Assembly (NCBI GenBank): GCA_964643885.1
Contig: CAZXUI010000016.1
Span: 1 to 64,000, forward strand
Reading direction: 5' to 3'
Source: CAADGL01 sp964643885
Lineage (GTDB): Bacteria > Planctomycetota > Phycisphaerae > UBA1845 > Fen-1342
DNA length: 64,000 nt
Shown here: in pieces, positions 19,351 to 28,423 of the stretch
Position numbering within the stretch: the stretch's first letter is position 1
Layout: every line of letters begins with the position of its first letter
Translations under genes and position numbers: made by a program
Notes under the pieces: generated by a model
The model's database searches: none
What the model saw: the letters and a program-made list of their open reading frames with translations, nothing else
What the model was told of the DNA's origin: nothing

Positions 19351-20660
19351 GGGGTCGTGTCTCCGGCCGGCCGGGTCGCGGCCGGTTGCGAGGTCGTGGG
19401 AAGCTCGTGCGGCTCGATCTCGATGCGGTCCATGCCGCGGGTCAGAATCTGCCAGAGTCTGCGCAGCGGCAACTCGACCTGCAACTCCAGGCGGCCGTCG
19501 GGCAGCGTCCGCTGACTCGCCGGCCGCGCGGCGGTGAGCAGGAGCAGCACGTCCTGCTTGAGCGAGCCATGATAGGCGAGGAACTGTTCGACGGTCACGC
19601 CCTCGCGCAGCGGCAGGGCGAGAAGCTGATCGCGCAGCGTCTCGATGGCCGCCAGGCGGGCGGACTCGGCGGCCAGCGTGGGATCGTCGCCGGGTTGGGG
19701 CGTGACCTGGCCGGTCGCCGTCAGCCGGGAATCGACCCAGGCCGGCGCGTCGAGGTCGATGTCGCGATAGCGCCGCACGGTGCGCGTGCTCTCCGGCGGG
19801 ACGGCCAGCCCGGAGGCCTCCAGCCGGTCGGCCCGCACGAGCAGGGCCATCTCACGGAAATCGGCGGCGGTGAACTCCTGGCCGCGGTAGTGCTGCTGAT
19901 GCACGCGCGTCAGCTCGCGGATGAGGTCGGTGATCTGGATGGTCGCGGTCGCGGTGGCGACCTGGTCGAGGGCGAGGTCGACCTGGACCCGGGCCGCGCG
20001 CTCGACGGCGTCGAGCGCCGCGCGGCGGATCTCCGCGTCGGCCTCGATGAAGTCGCGCAGTTGGCGGGCGTTGGTGAGCTTCAGCCGGCCGGCCTGGTCG
20101 AGCAGAGCGTGGACGGCGTCGGCCGCGGCGGCCCGGCGGGCCAGTTCGATGCCGTCCTGCGTCACGTCTTCCCAGCCGCGCGGCTTGCCGGGGCTGGATC
20201 GTTCGCCCAGCGAGGCCTCCCCCGTGGCCCAGAGGACGGGCCAGCCGGCGGCGGCGCGCTGGATGTCGGCGGGTTTGAGCGGCGCGTCGGCCGGGCCGGG
20301 ATACGACTCGGCCAGCTCGGTCAGACGCCGCGCCAGCTCCTGCGGCTCGAGACGAATATCGACCTCGGCCGAGCCGTCGGAGTAGATTCGCGGCGGCGCG
20401 AACCAGGGGCGGGCGCGAATCCACAGTCGCAAGGCACGGTCGCGGTCGCCGTGCGCGGCCATCCACTGCCCGACGTTCAGCTCGTCGCGGAGCGGGAGCC
20501 CGCTGACGAGACGGAGCAACTCGCTGCGCGCCCGGGCGAGCGTGAGACGCTCGAGTTGCGAACGCTGGTCGGCGGTGATCGGCGTCGCCTGCTGCCCGGC
20601 GGCCACGCAGCCGGCCGCCAGCAGCCCCGCCAGAAGGCAGCCGACGCGGCGGCGCGTCAT
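19347..20660 (-). CDS. Lipoprotein with repeated LPP20-like modules
   Basis: A 437-residue lipoprotein, lipobox LAAGC with Cys18. It holds three diverged modules that follow one pattern: a charged helix, an LRDFIEAD- or FLAYHGS-like turn, a helix, then DGRLELQVEL- or DGSAEVDIRL-like strands. The sequence HQQHYRGQEFTAADF matches HSRHYKGDSIKAEDF of the first operon gene, so the two proteins are related. It overlaps the genes before and after it by 4 bp each. The start is ATG 20660, not the longer open frame, because it gives a signal peptide and exact coupling. The substrate and role are unknown. Confidence 0.65.
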   Translation of the reverse strand: MTRRRVGCLLAGLLAAGCVAAGQQATPITADQRSQLERLTLARARSELLRLVSGLPLRDELNVGQWMAAHGDRDRALRLWIRARPWFAPPRIYSDGSAEVDIRLEPQELARRLTELAESYPGPADAPLKPADIQRAAAGWPVLWATGEASLGERSSPGKPRGWEDVTQDGIELARRAAAADAVHALLDQAGRLKLTNARQLRDFIEADAEIRRAALDAVERAARVQVDLALDQVATATATIQITDLIRELTRVHQQHYRGQEFTAADFREMALLVRADRLEASGLAVPPESTRTVRRYRDIDLDAPAWVDSRLTATGQVTPQPGDDPTLAAESARLAAIETLRDQLLALPLREGVTVEQFLAYHGSLKQDVLLLLTAARPASQRTLPDGRLELQVELPLRRLWQILTRGMDRIEIEPHELPTTSQPAATRPAGDTTP

Positions 20661-20818
20661 TCGACGACCATCTCCCCGGGGCCGGTGTCCTCGACCGGCC
20701 CCTCGTGCTGCTCTTCTTCGACGCGGACTTCGCGACGCTCGTCGCGCGAGCAGCCGCTGAGCGTCACGACGGCCGAGAGCAGCGCGACCAGCGTCGCGCG
20801 GCGGAACCAGGTGTTCAT
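20657..20818 (-). CDS. Small acidic lipoprotein
   Basis: A 53-residue product: MNTWFRRATL..., a hydrophobic segment and lipobox LSGC with Cys23, then a short acidic tail rich in Glu/Val. AAGGAGG lies just upstream of the ATG at ideal spacing, and the stop overlaps the next start as ATGA. Both strongly support a real gene despite its size. It is probably an outer-membrane-anchored small partner of the LPP20-like proteins encoded on each side. Confidence 0.75.
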   Translation of the reverse strand: MNTWFRRATLVALLSAVVTLSGCSRDERREVRVEEEQHEGPVEDTGPGEMVVE

Positions 20819-20856
20819 GTCGCCTCCTTCGTAAGTCGATGCAAGCGGCCGGCCGG

Positions 20857-22173
20857 TCAGCGGCGCTGGCCGCGCTGAAGCTCGTCGTTGACAACCGCCC
20901 AGACGCGCATCCCGGGCACCGAAACAGTCACGACCGCCTCGCCGTCGGTGAAGCGCGTGCTGGTGACGGTTGCATCTACGATGACCGCGTCGAGCTGCGA
21001 AGCGATGTAATCGTGCTGCGTGACGAAATCCTGCACGCGCGTCTCCGACTGGATCGCCAGGCCGGCGATCCGCTCGGCAAGTTTGCGCTTGGCATCGAGC
21101 TCGGCCGCGCGGGCGGCCCGCAGCCGGCCCTGCGGCGTATCCATCTCCGGGTCGGTGCCGGAGCCGTCGGCGGAGATCGGCTCGGCGGTCCAGTCCGGAA
21201 TCGGCGTCTCGGCCTCGGCGGCGTATTTGCGCACGAGCTGAGGCGGGGGCACGCCCATCCCGACGGCCTCGAAGTCCTTCTTGACGACCGTCTTGACGGC
21301 CTGCTCGATGTCCATGCCCTTGACGTCGTCGCCCTTGTAGTGGCGGCTGTGGAGCTTCTTGACGGCCGTGATGACCTGCTCGGTCGGCACGACCATCTTG
21401 ACCTCGGCGATCAGCTCATCGTGATGCAGATAGGGCGAGCCGACTTCGTACGCGCCGACCAGCGAGGCGTTCAATTCCGTGGTGATCACGTCGCTTTCGG
21501 CCACGAAATCGCGCACCTGGGTGCGCGAGGTGAGCCGCAGGCCCTTTATCCGCTCGGCCAGGCGGCGCTGGGCGTCCAGCCGGGCGGCGCGGATCGCCAT
21601 CAGGCGGCCCTGCGCGCCCACCTTGCGCCAGATTTCCGGAATCGGCGGCGGCCCCGGCGCGGCGGCCGGCGGTGCGCCGAGCGCTTCGGCCACGCCCTCG
21701 GGCAGGTCGGGCGGCAGATCCTCGCGCGGCGCGCCCATGCCGATCACCTTGATGATCTGCTTCTCGGTGCGGCGCGTGACGGATTCGAAGTCCTCGGCCT
21801 TGATCGAATCGCCCTTGTAGTGCCGCGAGTGGGCCTCGCGAAGCGTCTCGATCACGCGCGCGACGGTCACCTCGGCCGGCACCTCGCAGGAGCCGTCCTC
21901 GTACCACGTCGGCTGGCCGAGGCGAATTCCACGGATGAAGGTGGCGAGCTCGCTCTTGATCTCGTCGGATTCGGCGACGAAGTCGCGCACGTGAGTGCGG
22001 GAATTGATCTGAATGCCGTAGACCGCCTCGGCCAGCTTGCGATAGGCGTCGGCCTCGGCCGCCCGCTTCGAGAGCAGCTTGCGCTGCGCCAGTTCGGCCT
22101 CGTCCTGCCCGAAGGCGGGCGTCAGCAGGCACAAGACTCCAACCCATGCCGTCAGCATTCTGCGTCCGTTCAT
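20857..22173 (-). CDS. Secreted protein with three LPP20-like repeats
   Basis: A 438-residue exported protein with signal peptide (MLTAWVGVLCLLTPAFGQ). Three repeats of about 80-90 residues each begin with an Ala/Asp/Leu-rich helix (AAEADAYRKLAEAVYGIQ; RAARLDAQRRLAERIKGL; RAAELDAKRKLAERIAGL). Each continues with RTHVRDFVAESD-like and strand segments. Repeats 1 and 2 end with HSRHYKGDSIKAEDFES and HSRHYKGDDVKGMDIEQ. The repeats fit the LPP20 lipoprotein fold; the H-x-x-H-Y-K-G-D signature is not one I can name. ATG 22173 is chosen because AGGAG lies 7 nt upstream. It is the first gene of the operon that runs to 18115. Confidence 0.7.
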   Translation of the reverse strand: MNGRRMLTAWVGVLCLLTPAFGQDEAELAQRKLLSKRAAEADAYRKLAEAVYGIQINSRTHVRDFVAESDEIKSELATFIRGIRLGQPTWYEDGSCEVPAEVTVARVIETLREAHSRHYKGDSIKAEDFESVTRRTEKQIIKVIGMGAPREDLPPDLPEGVAEALGAPPAAAPGPPPIPEIWRKVGAQGRLMAIRAARLDAQRRLAERIKGLRLTSRTQVRDFVAESDVITTELNASLVGAYEVGSPYLHHDELIAEVKMVVPTEQVITAVKKLHSRHYKGDDVKGMDIEQAVKTVVKKDFEAVGMGVPPPQLVRKYAAEAETPIPDWTAEPISADGSGTDPEMDTPQGRLRAARAAELDAKRKLAERIAGLAIQSETRVQDFVTQHDYIASQLDAVIVDATVTSTRFTDGEAVVTVSVPGMRVWAVVNDELQRGQRR

Positions 22174-22364
22174 GACTCGCTCCTGCACTGGTACCGTGAG
22201 TGCGTTCGCGGCGCAGAGGGCCGGGCCGCGAGCGTGACCGCTTCAGGTCGGACACGGGCTCGGCCGATCCGTTAGCGGCGGCCGGCGCGCTGCCGCGTCG
22301 GCGTACGTCCGGAAATGATACCGCGCCGCGGGCCGGGCGGCACGGCGGCGAGGCCGCGTGACGG

Positions 22365-22393
22365 TTCTGGAAGGCGCGGTCGGCGGCTATAGT
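22365..22393 (+). promoter_or_regulatory. Possible promoter of the CPBP protease operon
   Basis: TTCTGG (22365-22370), a 17-bp spacer and TATAGT (22388-22393), about 90 bp before the ATG at 22482. The -35 match is weak. The space upstream is divergent with the LPP20-like operon. Confidence 0.35.
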
Positions 22394-22481
22394 GCCGCTT
22401 TCGCCACGCCCGCTGCGATGCGTGATCCGCGGATGGGCACGAGGCCGGCGGGGCGCGACGAGCGAAGCAAGCGAGGGCTGG

Positions 22482-23255
22482 ATGGGTCAGGGATCGCCGC
22501 AGCAGGGCTGGCAAGCGCGGCTGGACAGGCTGGCGACGGATCGGCCCGACATCGCCCTGATGGCGCCGTACATGGCGTACCTGATTCTCTTGCAGCTCAA
22601 GGACATCTGGCCGGGGCATCCTGAGTTCAACTTCGTCGCGTCGCTGGTGCGGGGCGTGGGGGCGCTGCTGGTGGTGTGGGTGCTGCGGCGGCACATGATG
22701 CCGTGGGGGCGGGCGGACCTGTGGGTGGCGATTCCGGCCGGTGTGGCGGCGGCATTCGGGTGGTACTACGGTCACAAGCTGCTGCTGGCGCTGGGGATTC
22801 CGCACCCGCTGCCGCTGCCGATCTTCACGGCGGGCGAGATCGTGGACCCGACTGTGAAGCTTGGGACGGGGGCGACGTTCTGGGCGGTGGCGGTCGCGCA
22901 CATCGCTGTCGCGAGCACCACGGTGGGCGTCGTGGAGGAAATCTTCTGGCGGGCGTTCCTGCTGCGGGCGCTGATCGACTGGTCGAATTTCGAGAAGCTG
23001 CCGCTGGGGGCGTTTTCGTGGCGGGCGATGATTCTCACCTCGCTTCTGAGCACGCTTCAGCACCCCGATCACTGGTTGATCAGCATCTTCTGCTGGCTGG
23101 GGTTCAATGCGCTGATGTATTGGCGCAAGAGCGTGCTGTGCCTGATCATCGTCCACGGCGTGACGAATCTCGTGCTGTATGCGTGGGTGCTGGTGTGTGC
23201 GCTGGCGTACGGTGACCGCTCGGCGTGGATGTTCCTCTCGTTGACGGGTCAGTGA
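22482..23255 (+). CDS. CPBP-family (CAAX-protease-like) membrane protease
   Basis: A 257-residue polytopic inner-membrane protein with about seven hydrophobic segments. It has the CPBP/Rce1-type active site: Glu152-Glu153 and Arg157 in VVEEIFWR, His194 in LQHPDHW, and a last motif NALMYWR...HGVTN with His225. A CAAX-protease-related subgroup accompanies the PEP-CTERM/exosortase sorting system in other bacteria. A PEP-CTERM protein is encoded at 38996-40156, so a role in protein sorting is possible but inferred. The start is ATG 22482 after a GAGGG sequence; the longer open frame upstream has no conserved character. The next gene starts 13 bp downstream. Confidence 0.85.
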   Translation: MGQGSPQQGWQARLDRLATDRPDIALMAPYMAYLILLQLKDIWPGHPEFNFVASLVRGVGALLVVWVLRRHMMPWGRADLWVAIPAGVAAAFGWYYGHKLLLALGIPHPLPLPIFTAGEIVDPTVKLGTGATFWAVAVAHIAVASTTVGVVEEIFWRAFLLRALIDWSNFEKLPLGAFSWRAMILTSLLSTLQHPDHWLISIFCWLGFNALMYWRKSVLCLIIVHGVTNLVLYAWVLVCALAYGDRSAWMFLSLTGQ

Positions 23256-23268
23256 GGCGGCGATCTTC

Positions 23269-24465
23269 ATGCGGCGCGTGGGGAATATGGCGATCGCTGC
23301 CGGCGGCCTGGCCGGGCTGCTCCTGATGGCCGCGGCGGACCGGCCGCAGCAACCGGCCGCGCCTCCGGGTGGTACGGGCGTCTCGCCCGTCCTGGTGGAG
23401 CCCAAGGAGCCGCCGCCGGCAGACACGCCGGATGCACCGGCGCCCCAGTCGCGCCCGGCGGACAGCGCCCGCTCGACGCCCGAAGGCCGGCTGTGGGCGG
23501 AGATCGTCGCGCTGCGCGACCAGGCGCAGCGGGGCGAGCCGTTCGAGGCGAGCTTCGAGGCTGCGCAGGAGCAACGCCGGCGGCTCGTGGATCGCACGCA
23601 GCTCTATCTGCGGCTCTACCCCGGCGGGGAGCACCGCGACGAGGCGATCGCGCTCGAGCTTCAGTCGCTGTTCGAGCTGGCCTGTCTGGAGTCGGGCGAG
23701 TTCGAGCCGCTGCGCCGCCGCGTCGCCGTGTATCGTGAAAATCCGCCCAGCCCGGCGGCGCTACACGAGGCGGCCTATTGGGAGCTGCTCGAGCGCAGCA
23801 TGCAGCGGCGGACGGCGTCGCAGCCGGCCAGCCTGCCGTCCGGTGAGCTCGACGAGGCGCTGGCGGAGGACTATCGTAACTACATCGAGGCGCATCCCGC
23901 CAGCCGCCACACGCCGCGGATCGCAACGCTGCTGTTCGACCAGGCGGCGCGGGTGGATGACCGGGCGAAAATGGAGACGATCGTGCGGCGGATGGAGTCC
24001 GCCTGGCCGTCCCATGGGCAGACGGAAATGCTGCGGGGGCGGCTGCGGCGGCGCGAAGCCGTGGGCGAGCCCGTGCGGTTCTCGCTCCAGACGGCCGACG
24101 GGCAGACCCTGGATACGCATTCGTGGCTGGGCCGGCCGGTGGTGGTCGTCGTCTGGGCGTCCTTTGACGCGGCCTCGGTGGAGGCGGCATGTGCGGTGGG
24201 TGAGGCGGCGGCGGGCCCGCAGGGGGTGGCCGTCCTCGGCGTGAGCTTGGACTATTCCCGGGAAGAGCTTGAGCGTGGCTGCGAGCGGGCGGGTTTGGAG
24301 TTTCCGCAGGCATTCGACGGGCTGGGGTGGGGCGGGGGGTTCGCGCGGCACTGGGGGGTGCGCGAGATTCCGAAGGTCTTCGTGATCGATCGGGGCGGGC
24401 GTCTGCTGGGGGTCCGTGGGGACGAGGGCTGGCGCGATCTTCTGCGGGCGGCGATCGAGAATTGA
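23269..24465 (+). CDS. Exported thioredoxin-fold (TlpA-like) protein without catalytic cysteines
   Basis: A 398-residue protein with an N-terminal export signal, a Pro-rich linker, a helical repeat-like middle (residues about 80-255), and a C-terminal TlpA/AhpC-like domain from about 265 (GEPVRFSLQTADGQTLDTHS, VVVVWASFDAASVEAACAVG, REIPKVFVIDRGGRLLGVRG). Where TlpA proteins carry CxxC, this one has SFDAASVEAAC, so it cannot act as a standard disulfide oxidoreductase. The Pro-rich linker contains GTGVSPV, which is encoded by an intergenic-type palindrome (23374-23390). It is probably cotranscribed with the CPBP gene. Confidence 0.75.
   Translation: MRRVGNMAIAAGGLAGLLLMAAADRPQQPAAPPGGTGVSPVLVEPKEPPPADTPDAPAPQSRPADSARSTPEGRLWAEIVALRDQAQRGEPFEASFEAAQEQRRRLVDRTQLYLRLYPGGEHRDEAIALELQSLFELACLESGEFEPLRRRVAVYRENPPSPAALHEAAYWELLERSMQRRTASQPASLPSGELDEALAEDYRNYIEAHPASRHTPRIATLLFDQAARVDDRAKMETIVRRMESAWPSHGQTEMLRGRLRRREAVGEPVRFSLQTADGQTLDTHSWLGRPVVVVVWASFDAASVEAACAVGEAAAGPQGVAVLGVSLDYSREELERGCERAGLEFPQAFDGLGWGGGFARHWGVREIPKVFVIDRGGRLLGVRGDEGWRDLLRAAIEN
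23374..23390. repeat. Palindromic repeat inside a coding region
   Basis: ACGGGCG-TCT-CGCCCGT, identical in form to the intergenic palindromes near 28550 and 37310, lies within the linker of the thioredoxin-fold gene and is translated as part of GGTGVSPV. Confidence 0.75.
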
Positions 24466-24532
24466 CAGCCCATCGGGGTGGGGGTAGACAGGCATTCTGC
24501 GGGCTTCCAGCGCAGGACCTGGCGCGCCCAGA

Positions 24533-26479
24533 ATGACTTTCCCCGCCATGCGGAGGCGCAGATTGAAACCACATGTTCTGGTCGGGATCGTTCTCGGGGG
24601 CCTGATCATCGCGGGCAGCTTCGTCGTGCCGCGTGTGCTGCGCTCGTCAGCGGCGGTGGCCGCCAGCACGGCCCGGCAGGGGGCGGAGCAGGCCCGCCAC
24701 CGTCTGGCGTCCTTTGATCTCGATCTCGGGCAGCTCGCCCGCCATGTCGACGTCGAGCAGATCAAGCAGGCGGACCTCGAGCAGCTTCTGAGCGATCCGG
24801 ACGTGCAGACGCGGCTGGACGCGGTCCGCTCGGACCTGGAGAAGGTCGTCCGGGCCGCCCAGGCGGAAGACCGCCGGCTGGCCGAACGGGGCGTGTCGCC
24901 CAGCGAGCTGCGGCCGATGGCGACGGGTGCGGCGGCGGTGCGCAGCGCGGCGGATACGCTCGCGGCCTCGGTTCGTGAGAATCAGAACCTGCTTCGCTCG
25001 GCGCTGGAAGCGGCCCGCGAGGCGGCGGATGCGGATCGCGGCGTCGCCGTTGCGAATCACGCGGTGGGAATGATCGAGCTTGCCCGCGCGGCGGACGAGC
25101 TGACGCAGGCCGCGAATCTGCGGATCGAGCTCGAAGCCGCCCTGGCCGATCTGTTCTCCGTGGCCAGCCGGCTCCAGAACGTCCGCTCCGAACTGGACCA
25201 GTGCGAAGCGTACGATGTTGCGCCGGCGCTCGAGCAGCTTGCCGCCGAATCGGAGAAGGCGGCGGCCGCGCTTCAGGCAGCGCAGCAGCGGCGCGACGAG
25301 CTCTCGGCCCGCGTGACGCAGCTCGAGGGCGAGCTGGCCCAGGTCCGCAGCGAGCTCGATCAGGCGCGGCGCGAGCTGCTGGAGCTGGAGCGGGCGGGCT
25401 TCACGCCGGGCGACGACGACTCGTTCGAGTCGTATCGGCAGCGCTACCGCGAGCTTTCGGACCGCTTGGCGCGGGCCCAGGAGCGCGAGCAGCTTCTGCG
25501 GTTCGGCGGCCTGAAAGGCGTGACTTTCGAGCAGGACGATGCGGCCGAGGGCGCGGCGACGGGCGGCGAGCCGGTCGAAGGAATCGACTCGCTGCGGCTT
25601 CAGCTCGACGCGGCCACGGACAACGCGGCCCGCTGGCAGGGGGCGCGCGAGGCGCTGGATCAGCAGGCAGCCTTCACCCGGTCGGGGGCGGAGCTGGTGG
25701 CCGAGACGCGGACGCGGCTGGCGGCCCAGGCCAAAGAGCTTCAGACGCAGCTCGACGCGGCCAAGGCCCGGGTGGTCGAGCTCGCCAGCCAGGGCTTCGA
25801 GCGCGAGTCGGCCGTGCTGAGCGCCGCCCGGCAGGCGGAGGACGCGTTCGGGCGGGCCGGTTCGGCCGCGTCGAACTGGGTGAGCCAGGCGCAGACGCTG
25901 CGTCGCGAGAAGGACACCAAGAACCAGAACGAGCGGCTGGCGATGATCACGCGCGACTCGTACGTGCAGCTCATCGGGCCGACGGGGCAGGCGGAAGCGC
26001 AGATGCTCGCCGGCCACGCGTTCGCGATGCGAATCGCAGCGCTCGATTCGACCCTGCGCCAGATGACGCGAATCACGGAAATGGTGCCGGGTTTCGCGTT
26101 CGATGCGGCCGAGACGCAGCAGTTGCTGGCGACGGCCCGCGAGGAGGGGATGACGACGCTCAACAAGGCGCTGGCGGTCTATCAGCGCCTCGCCGGCCAG
26201 CAGGGTCCGACCACCTGGGTCTTTCAGGCGTCGCTGGGGTATGCGTACGCACTGATGGCGCAGGTCGATCCGGCGCAGGCCGAGAGCTACCGGGCGCAGA
26301 TGCTGCAATGGGTCGGCCAGGCGGTGACCGGGCGCGAGCAGTGGCCCTACCTGCAATGGCACGTGGCGGTGCTGCGGCAGCTCGGGGGCGGCGCGGCGCC
26401 GGCGCCGGAGACGCCCGAGAACGGCGACGTCGAGGATCTGGACGGCGGCGGCGGGGGCGACGGGGCGGATGGCGGCTGA
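24533..26479 (+). CDS. Membrane-anchored coiled-coil protein
   Basis: A 648-residue protein, not recognised as a family. It has one N-terminal membrane helix (VLVGIVLGGLIIAGSFVVP, about residues 15-33). A very long Ala/Glu/Leu/Gln-rich region with heptad character follows to about residue 480, including RVTQLEGELAQVRSELDQAR. The C-terminal domain (about 490-620) is helical and TPR-like in composition, with an acidic Gly-rich end. The topology suggests a cell-envelope spacer or scaffold; this is inference. It follows the thioredoxin-fold gene by 67 bp on the same strand and may share its transcript. ATG 24548 is an alternative start. Confidence 0.7.
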   Translation: MTFPAMRRRRLKPHVLVGIVLGGLIIAGSFVVPRVLRSSAAVAASTARQGAEQARHRLASFDLDLGQLARHVDVEQIKQADLEQLLSDPDVQTRLDAVRSDLEKVVRAAQAEDRRLAERGVSPSELRPMATGAAAVRSAADTLAASVRENQNLLRSALEAAREAADADRGVAVANHAVGMIELARAADELTQAANLRIELEAALADLFSVASRLQNVRSELDQCEAYDVAPALEQLAAESEKAAAALQAAQQRRDELSARVTQLEGELAQVRSELDQARRELLELERAGFTPGDDDSFESYRQRYRELSDRLARAQEREQLLRFGGLKGVTFEQDDAAEGAATGGEPVEGIDSLRLQLDAATDNAARWQGAREALDQQAAFTRSGAELVAETRTRLAAQAKELQTQLDAAKARVVELASQGFERESAVLSAARQAEDAFGRAGSAASNWVSQAQTLRREKDTKNQNERLAMITRDSYVQLIGPTGQAEAQMLAGHAFAMRIAALDSTLRQMTRITEMVPGFAFDAAETQQLLATAREEGMTTLNKALAVYQRLAGQQGPTTWVFQASLGYAYALMAQVDPAQAESYRAQMLQWVGQAVTGREQWPYLQWHVAVLRQLGGGAAPAPETPENGDVEDLDGGGGGDGADGG

Positions 26480-26559
26480 GACGCGCCAGTCCGTGAGCGC
26501 GAGCGTGGCCGGCCGGCGCGCTGCGGGGGGAATCAGATATCCGTGATTCATCGAGGCGG

Positions 26560-26781
26560 TCAGCGCGCGCGAAAGATGCGGGCGCTGGTTCCGTCGCGGC
26601 TGACCCGGATGCGGACTTCGCGCAGGCAGCGCGGGCAACGCGTCTGGTACACGAGCTGGTCGGGCCTGCGGTAGACGCGCGTGTAGACGCCGCAGCACTC
26701 GAAGTGGATGCCCAGGTAGGGCCGCCCCGTCGCCGGGGCGTCGAGTTGTTGCGGCGAATCGTCTCCGGCGTACAGGTCCAC
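26560..26781 (-). CDS. Small zinc-ribbon-like protein
   Basis: A 73-residue protein with FECCGVYTRVYRR and, 18 residues later, TRCPRCLREVRIRVS, giving two Cys pairs that could bind one zinc ion. It ends ...DGTSARIFRAR. I recognise the pattern as a conserved small planctomycete hypothetical; no function is known. GTG is the start, with GGGAG 9 nt upstream. It is oriented opposite to both neighbours and its promoter region is divergent with the M48 protease gene. Confidence 0.7.
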   Translation of the reverse strand: MDLYAGDDSPQQLDAPATGRPYLGIHFECCGVYTRVYRRPDQLVYQTRCPRCLREVRIRVSRDGTSARIFRAR

Positions 26782-26884
26782 GACGCGTTCTCCCGCTTCT
26801 CCTATCGGCCGCGCCGGCCTTGCGCTTGATCTTCGCCGGCGCCGGCGTGCCCGGCCGGCGCGCAGCCTCTATCATCGTGCACCT

Positions 26885-28423
26885 ATGTTCTTCACGATCG
26901 TCGTGCTGCTGACCGTGCTGCTGACTTTCTCGCGGCCGCCCGTGATATGGATTGCGAGCCCCGGTCTGGTCAGCGCGGTTGCGACGCTGGTCACGCTGCT
27001 GCCGGCCGGAGTCGCGATGGCGGCCGGTCACCGTGCGCGGCGCATGCTGGAGCGCTATCCGCACGATCCCGGACACGGCCAGCAGGCGCTCAGCCGCGGC
27101 ATGGTGCTCGTGCACGGGCTGCTGCTGGCAGGGCACGGCGGGCTGCTGCTGGCGACCTCGTGGCTGCCGCTGGTGGCGCGCGTGCCGGTGGTGGGGCAGT
27201 GGCCGGTGGTTCCGTCGCTGCTGGCTGCGTTGCCGCTGGTCGTGGCGATTGCGCTGGTGTGGATCGCGATCTATCCGGCGGACCGGGCGGTGCGGCAGAT
27301 CGCGCTCGAGGTGTACCTGCTGCGGGGCAAGCCCGTGCGGCCGGTCTGGTCGCTGACGCAGTTCCTGGTATTCAATCTGCGGCACCAGGTGCTGGTGGTC
27401 GTGCTGCCGTTCGGGTTGATTCTGCTGGCGCGGGATCTGATCGAGCGGAATGAGGTCGCGCTTCAGCGGGTGCATGTGCAACTGCCGGACATGATCCTGG
27501 GCGCGACGGCGATCTTCGTGGCGCTGATCGCGCCGGTCATTCTGCGGCACGTGTGGGAGACGCAGCGGCTGCCGGACGGGCCGCTGCGCGAGAAGCTGCT
27601 GGAGATCAGCCGCAGGCTGCGGATTCGCTTTCGCGAGATTCTGGTCTGGAAGGCCGGCGGGATGATGGTCAACGCGGTCGTGATGGGCGTCTTCGCGCCG
27701 CTGCGCTACGTGCTGATCACGGACGGGCTGCTCGAGCAGCTCGAGGACCGCAAGATCGAGGCCGTCTTCGGCCACGAGGCGGGTCACGTGAAGCGGCATC
27801 ACATCGTCTTTTTTCTGCTGCTGGCGTTCATCAGCGGCTGCCTGGTGACGATCGTCTCCATCCGCACGCGGCCGCTGGATCCGGCTCTGCACAACCTGGT
27901 CCTGGCCGGGCTGAGCGCCGTGCTGGCGTTCAAGTGGATCGCGGTGTTCGGCTGGGTGTCGCACCGCTTCGAGCGGCAGGCGGACCTGTTCGGCGTGCGG
28001 GCGCTGACGGCGGCGGGGCTGCCGTGCCGCCAGCCGTGTGCGGTTCACGGTGTGCCGCCGGTGGAGCAGCCGGGCGCGGTGCAGTCCGAACCGGGTGTGG
28101 CGGGTATGCAGCCGAACAGAGCGCCGCGCGGCGGATTGTGCAGCACGGCGGCGCACGTGTTCGGCGACACGCTCAACCAGGTGGCGGTGCTCAATGGTGT
28201 GCCGCCCGAGGCGTCGAGCTGGCGCCATCCGTCGATCTCGTCGCGCTCGCGGTTTGTGCTGAAGCTCGCGGGCGATCCCGCGGCCGAGCGGCGCTTCGAG
28301 CGGAGCACGCTGCTCGTGCAGCTTGCGATTCTCGCGGCCGCGCTGGTCTCGGGGGCGTGGGCGGCGTGGGAGATGAAGCTGTGGAAGCTGGTGACGGCCG
28401 CGGCGGCGGCCGTGGCGCTGTGA
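26885..28423 (+). CDS. M48-family (Ste24/HtpX-like) membrane metalloprotease
   Basis: A 512-residue membrane protein. The zinc motif HEAGH (residues 297-301, in FGHEAGHVKRHH) is followed by FERQADLFG, the downstream glutamate/aspartate motif of M48 peptidases. Several hydrophobic helices precede and follow it, with a final pair near the C-terminus (LLVQLAILAAALVSGAWAAW). Such proteases degrade or process membrane proteins. The ATG lies 9 nt after TATCAT and there is no Shine-Dalgarno, pointing to a near-leaderless mRNA. A Cys/Pro-rich loop after RALTAAGLP looks unusual for the family. Confidence 0.85.
   Translation: MFFTIVVLLTVLLTFSRPPVIWIASPGLVSAVATLVTLLPAGVAMAAGHRARRMLERYPHDPGHGQQALSRGMVLVHGLLLAGHGGLLLATSWLPLVARVPVVGQWPVVPSLLAALPLVVAIALVWIAIYPADRAVRQIALEVYLLRGKPVRPVWSLTQFLVFNLRHQVLVVVLPFGLILLARDLIERNEVALQRVHVQLPDMILGATAIFVALIAPVILRHVWETQRLPDGPLREKLLEISRRLRIRFREILVWKAGGMMVNAVVMGVFAPLRYVLITDGLLEQLEDRKIEAVFGHEAGHVKRHHIVFFLLLAFISGCLVTIVSIRTRPLDPALHNLVLAGLSAVLAFKWIAVFGWVSHRFERQADLFGVRALTAAGLPCRQPCAVHGVPPVEQPGAVQSEPGVAGMQPNRAPRGGLCSTAAHVFGDTLNQVAVLNGVPPEASSWRHPSISSRSRFVLKLAGDPAAERRFERSTLLVQLAILAAALVSGAWAAWEMKLWKLVTAAAAAVAL

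Noticed and set aside
24647..28228. Long minus-strand open frame opposite the coiled-coil and M48 genes
   Set aside because: Same shadow effect; the plus-strand genes carry recognisable domains and this frame does not.
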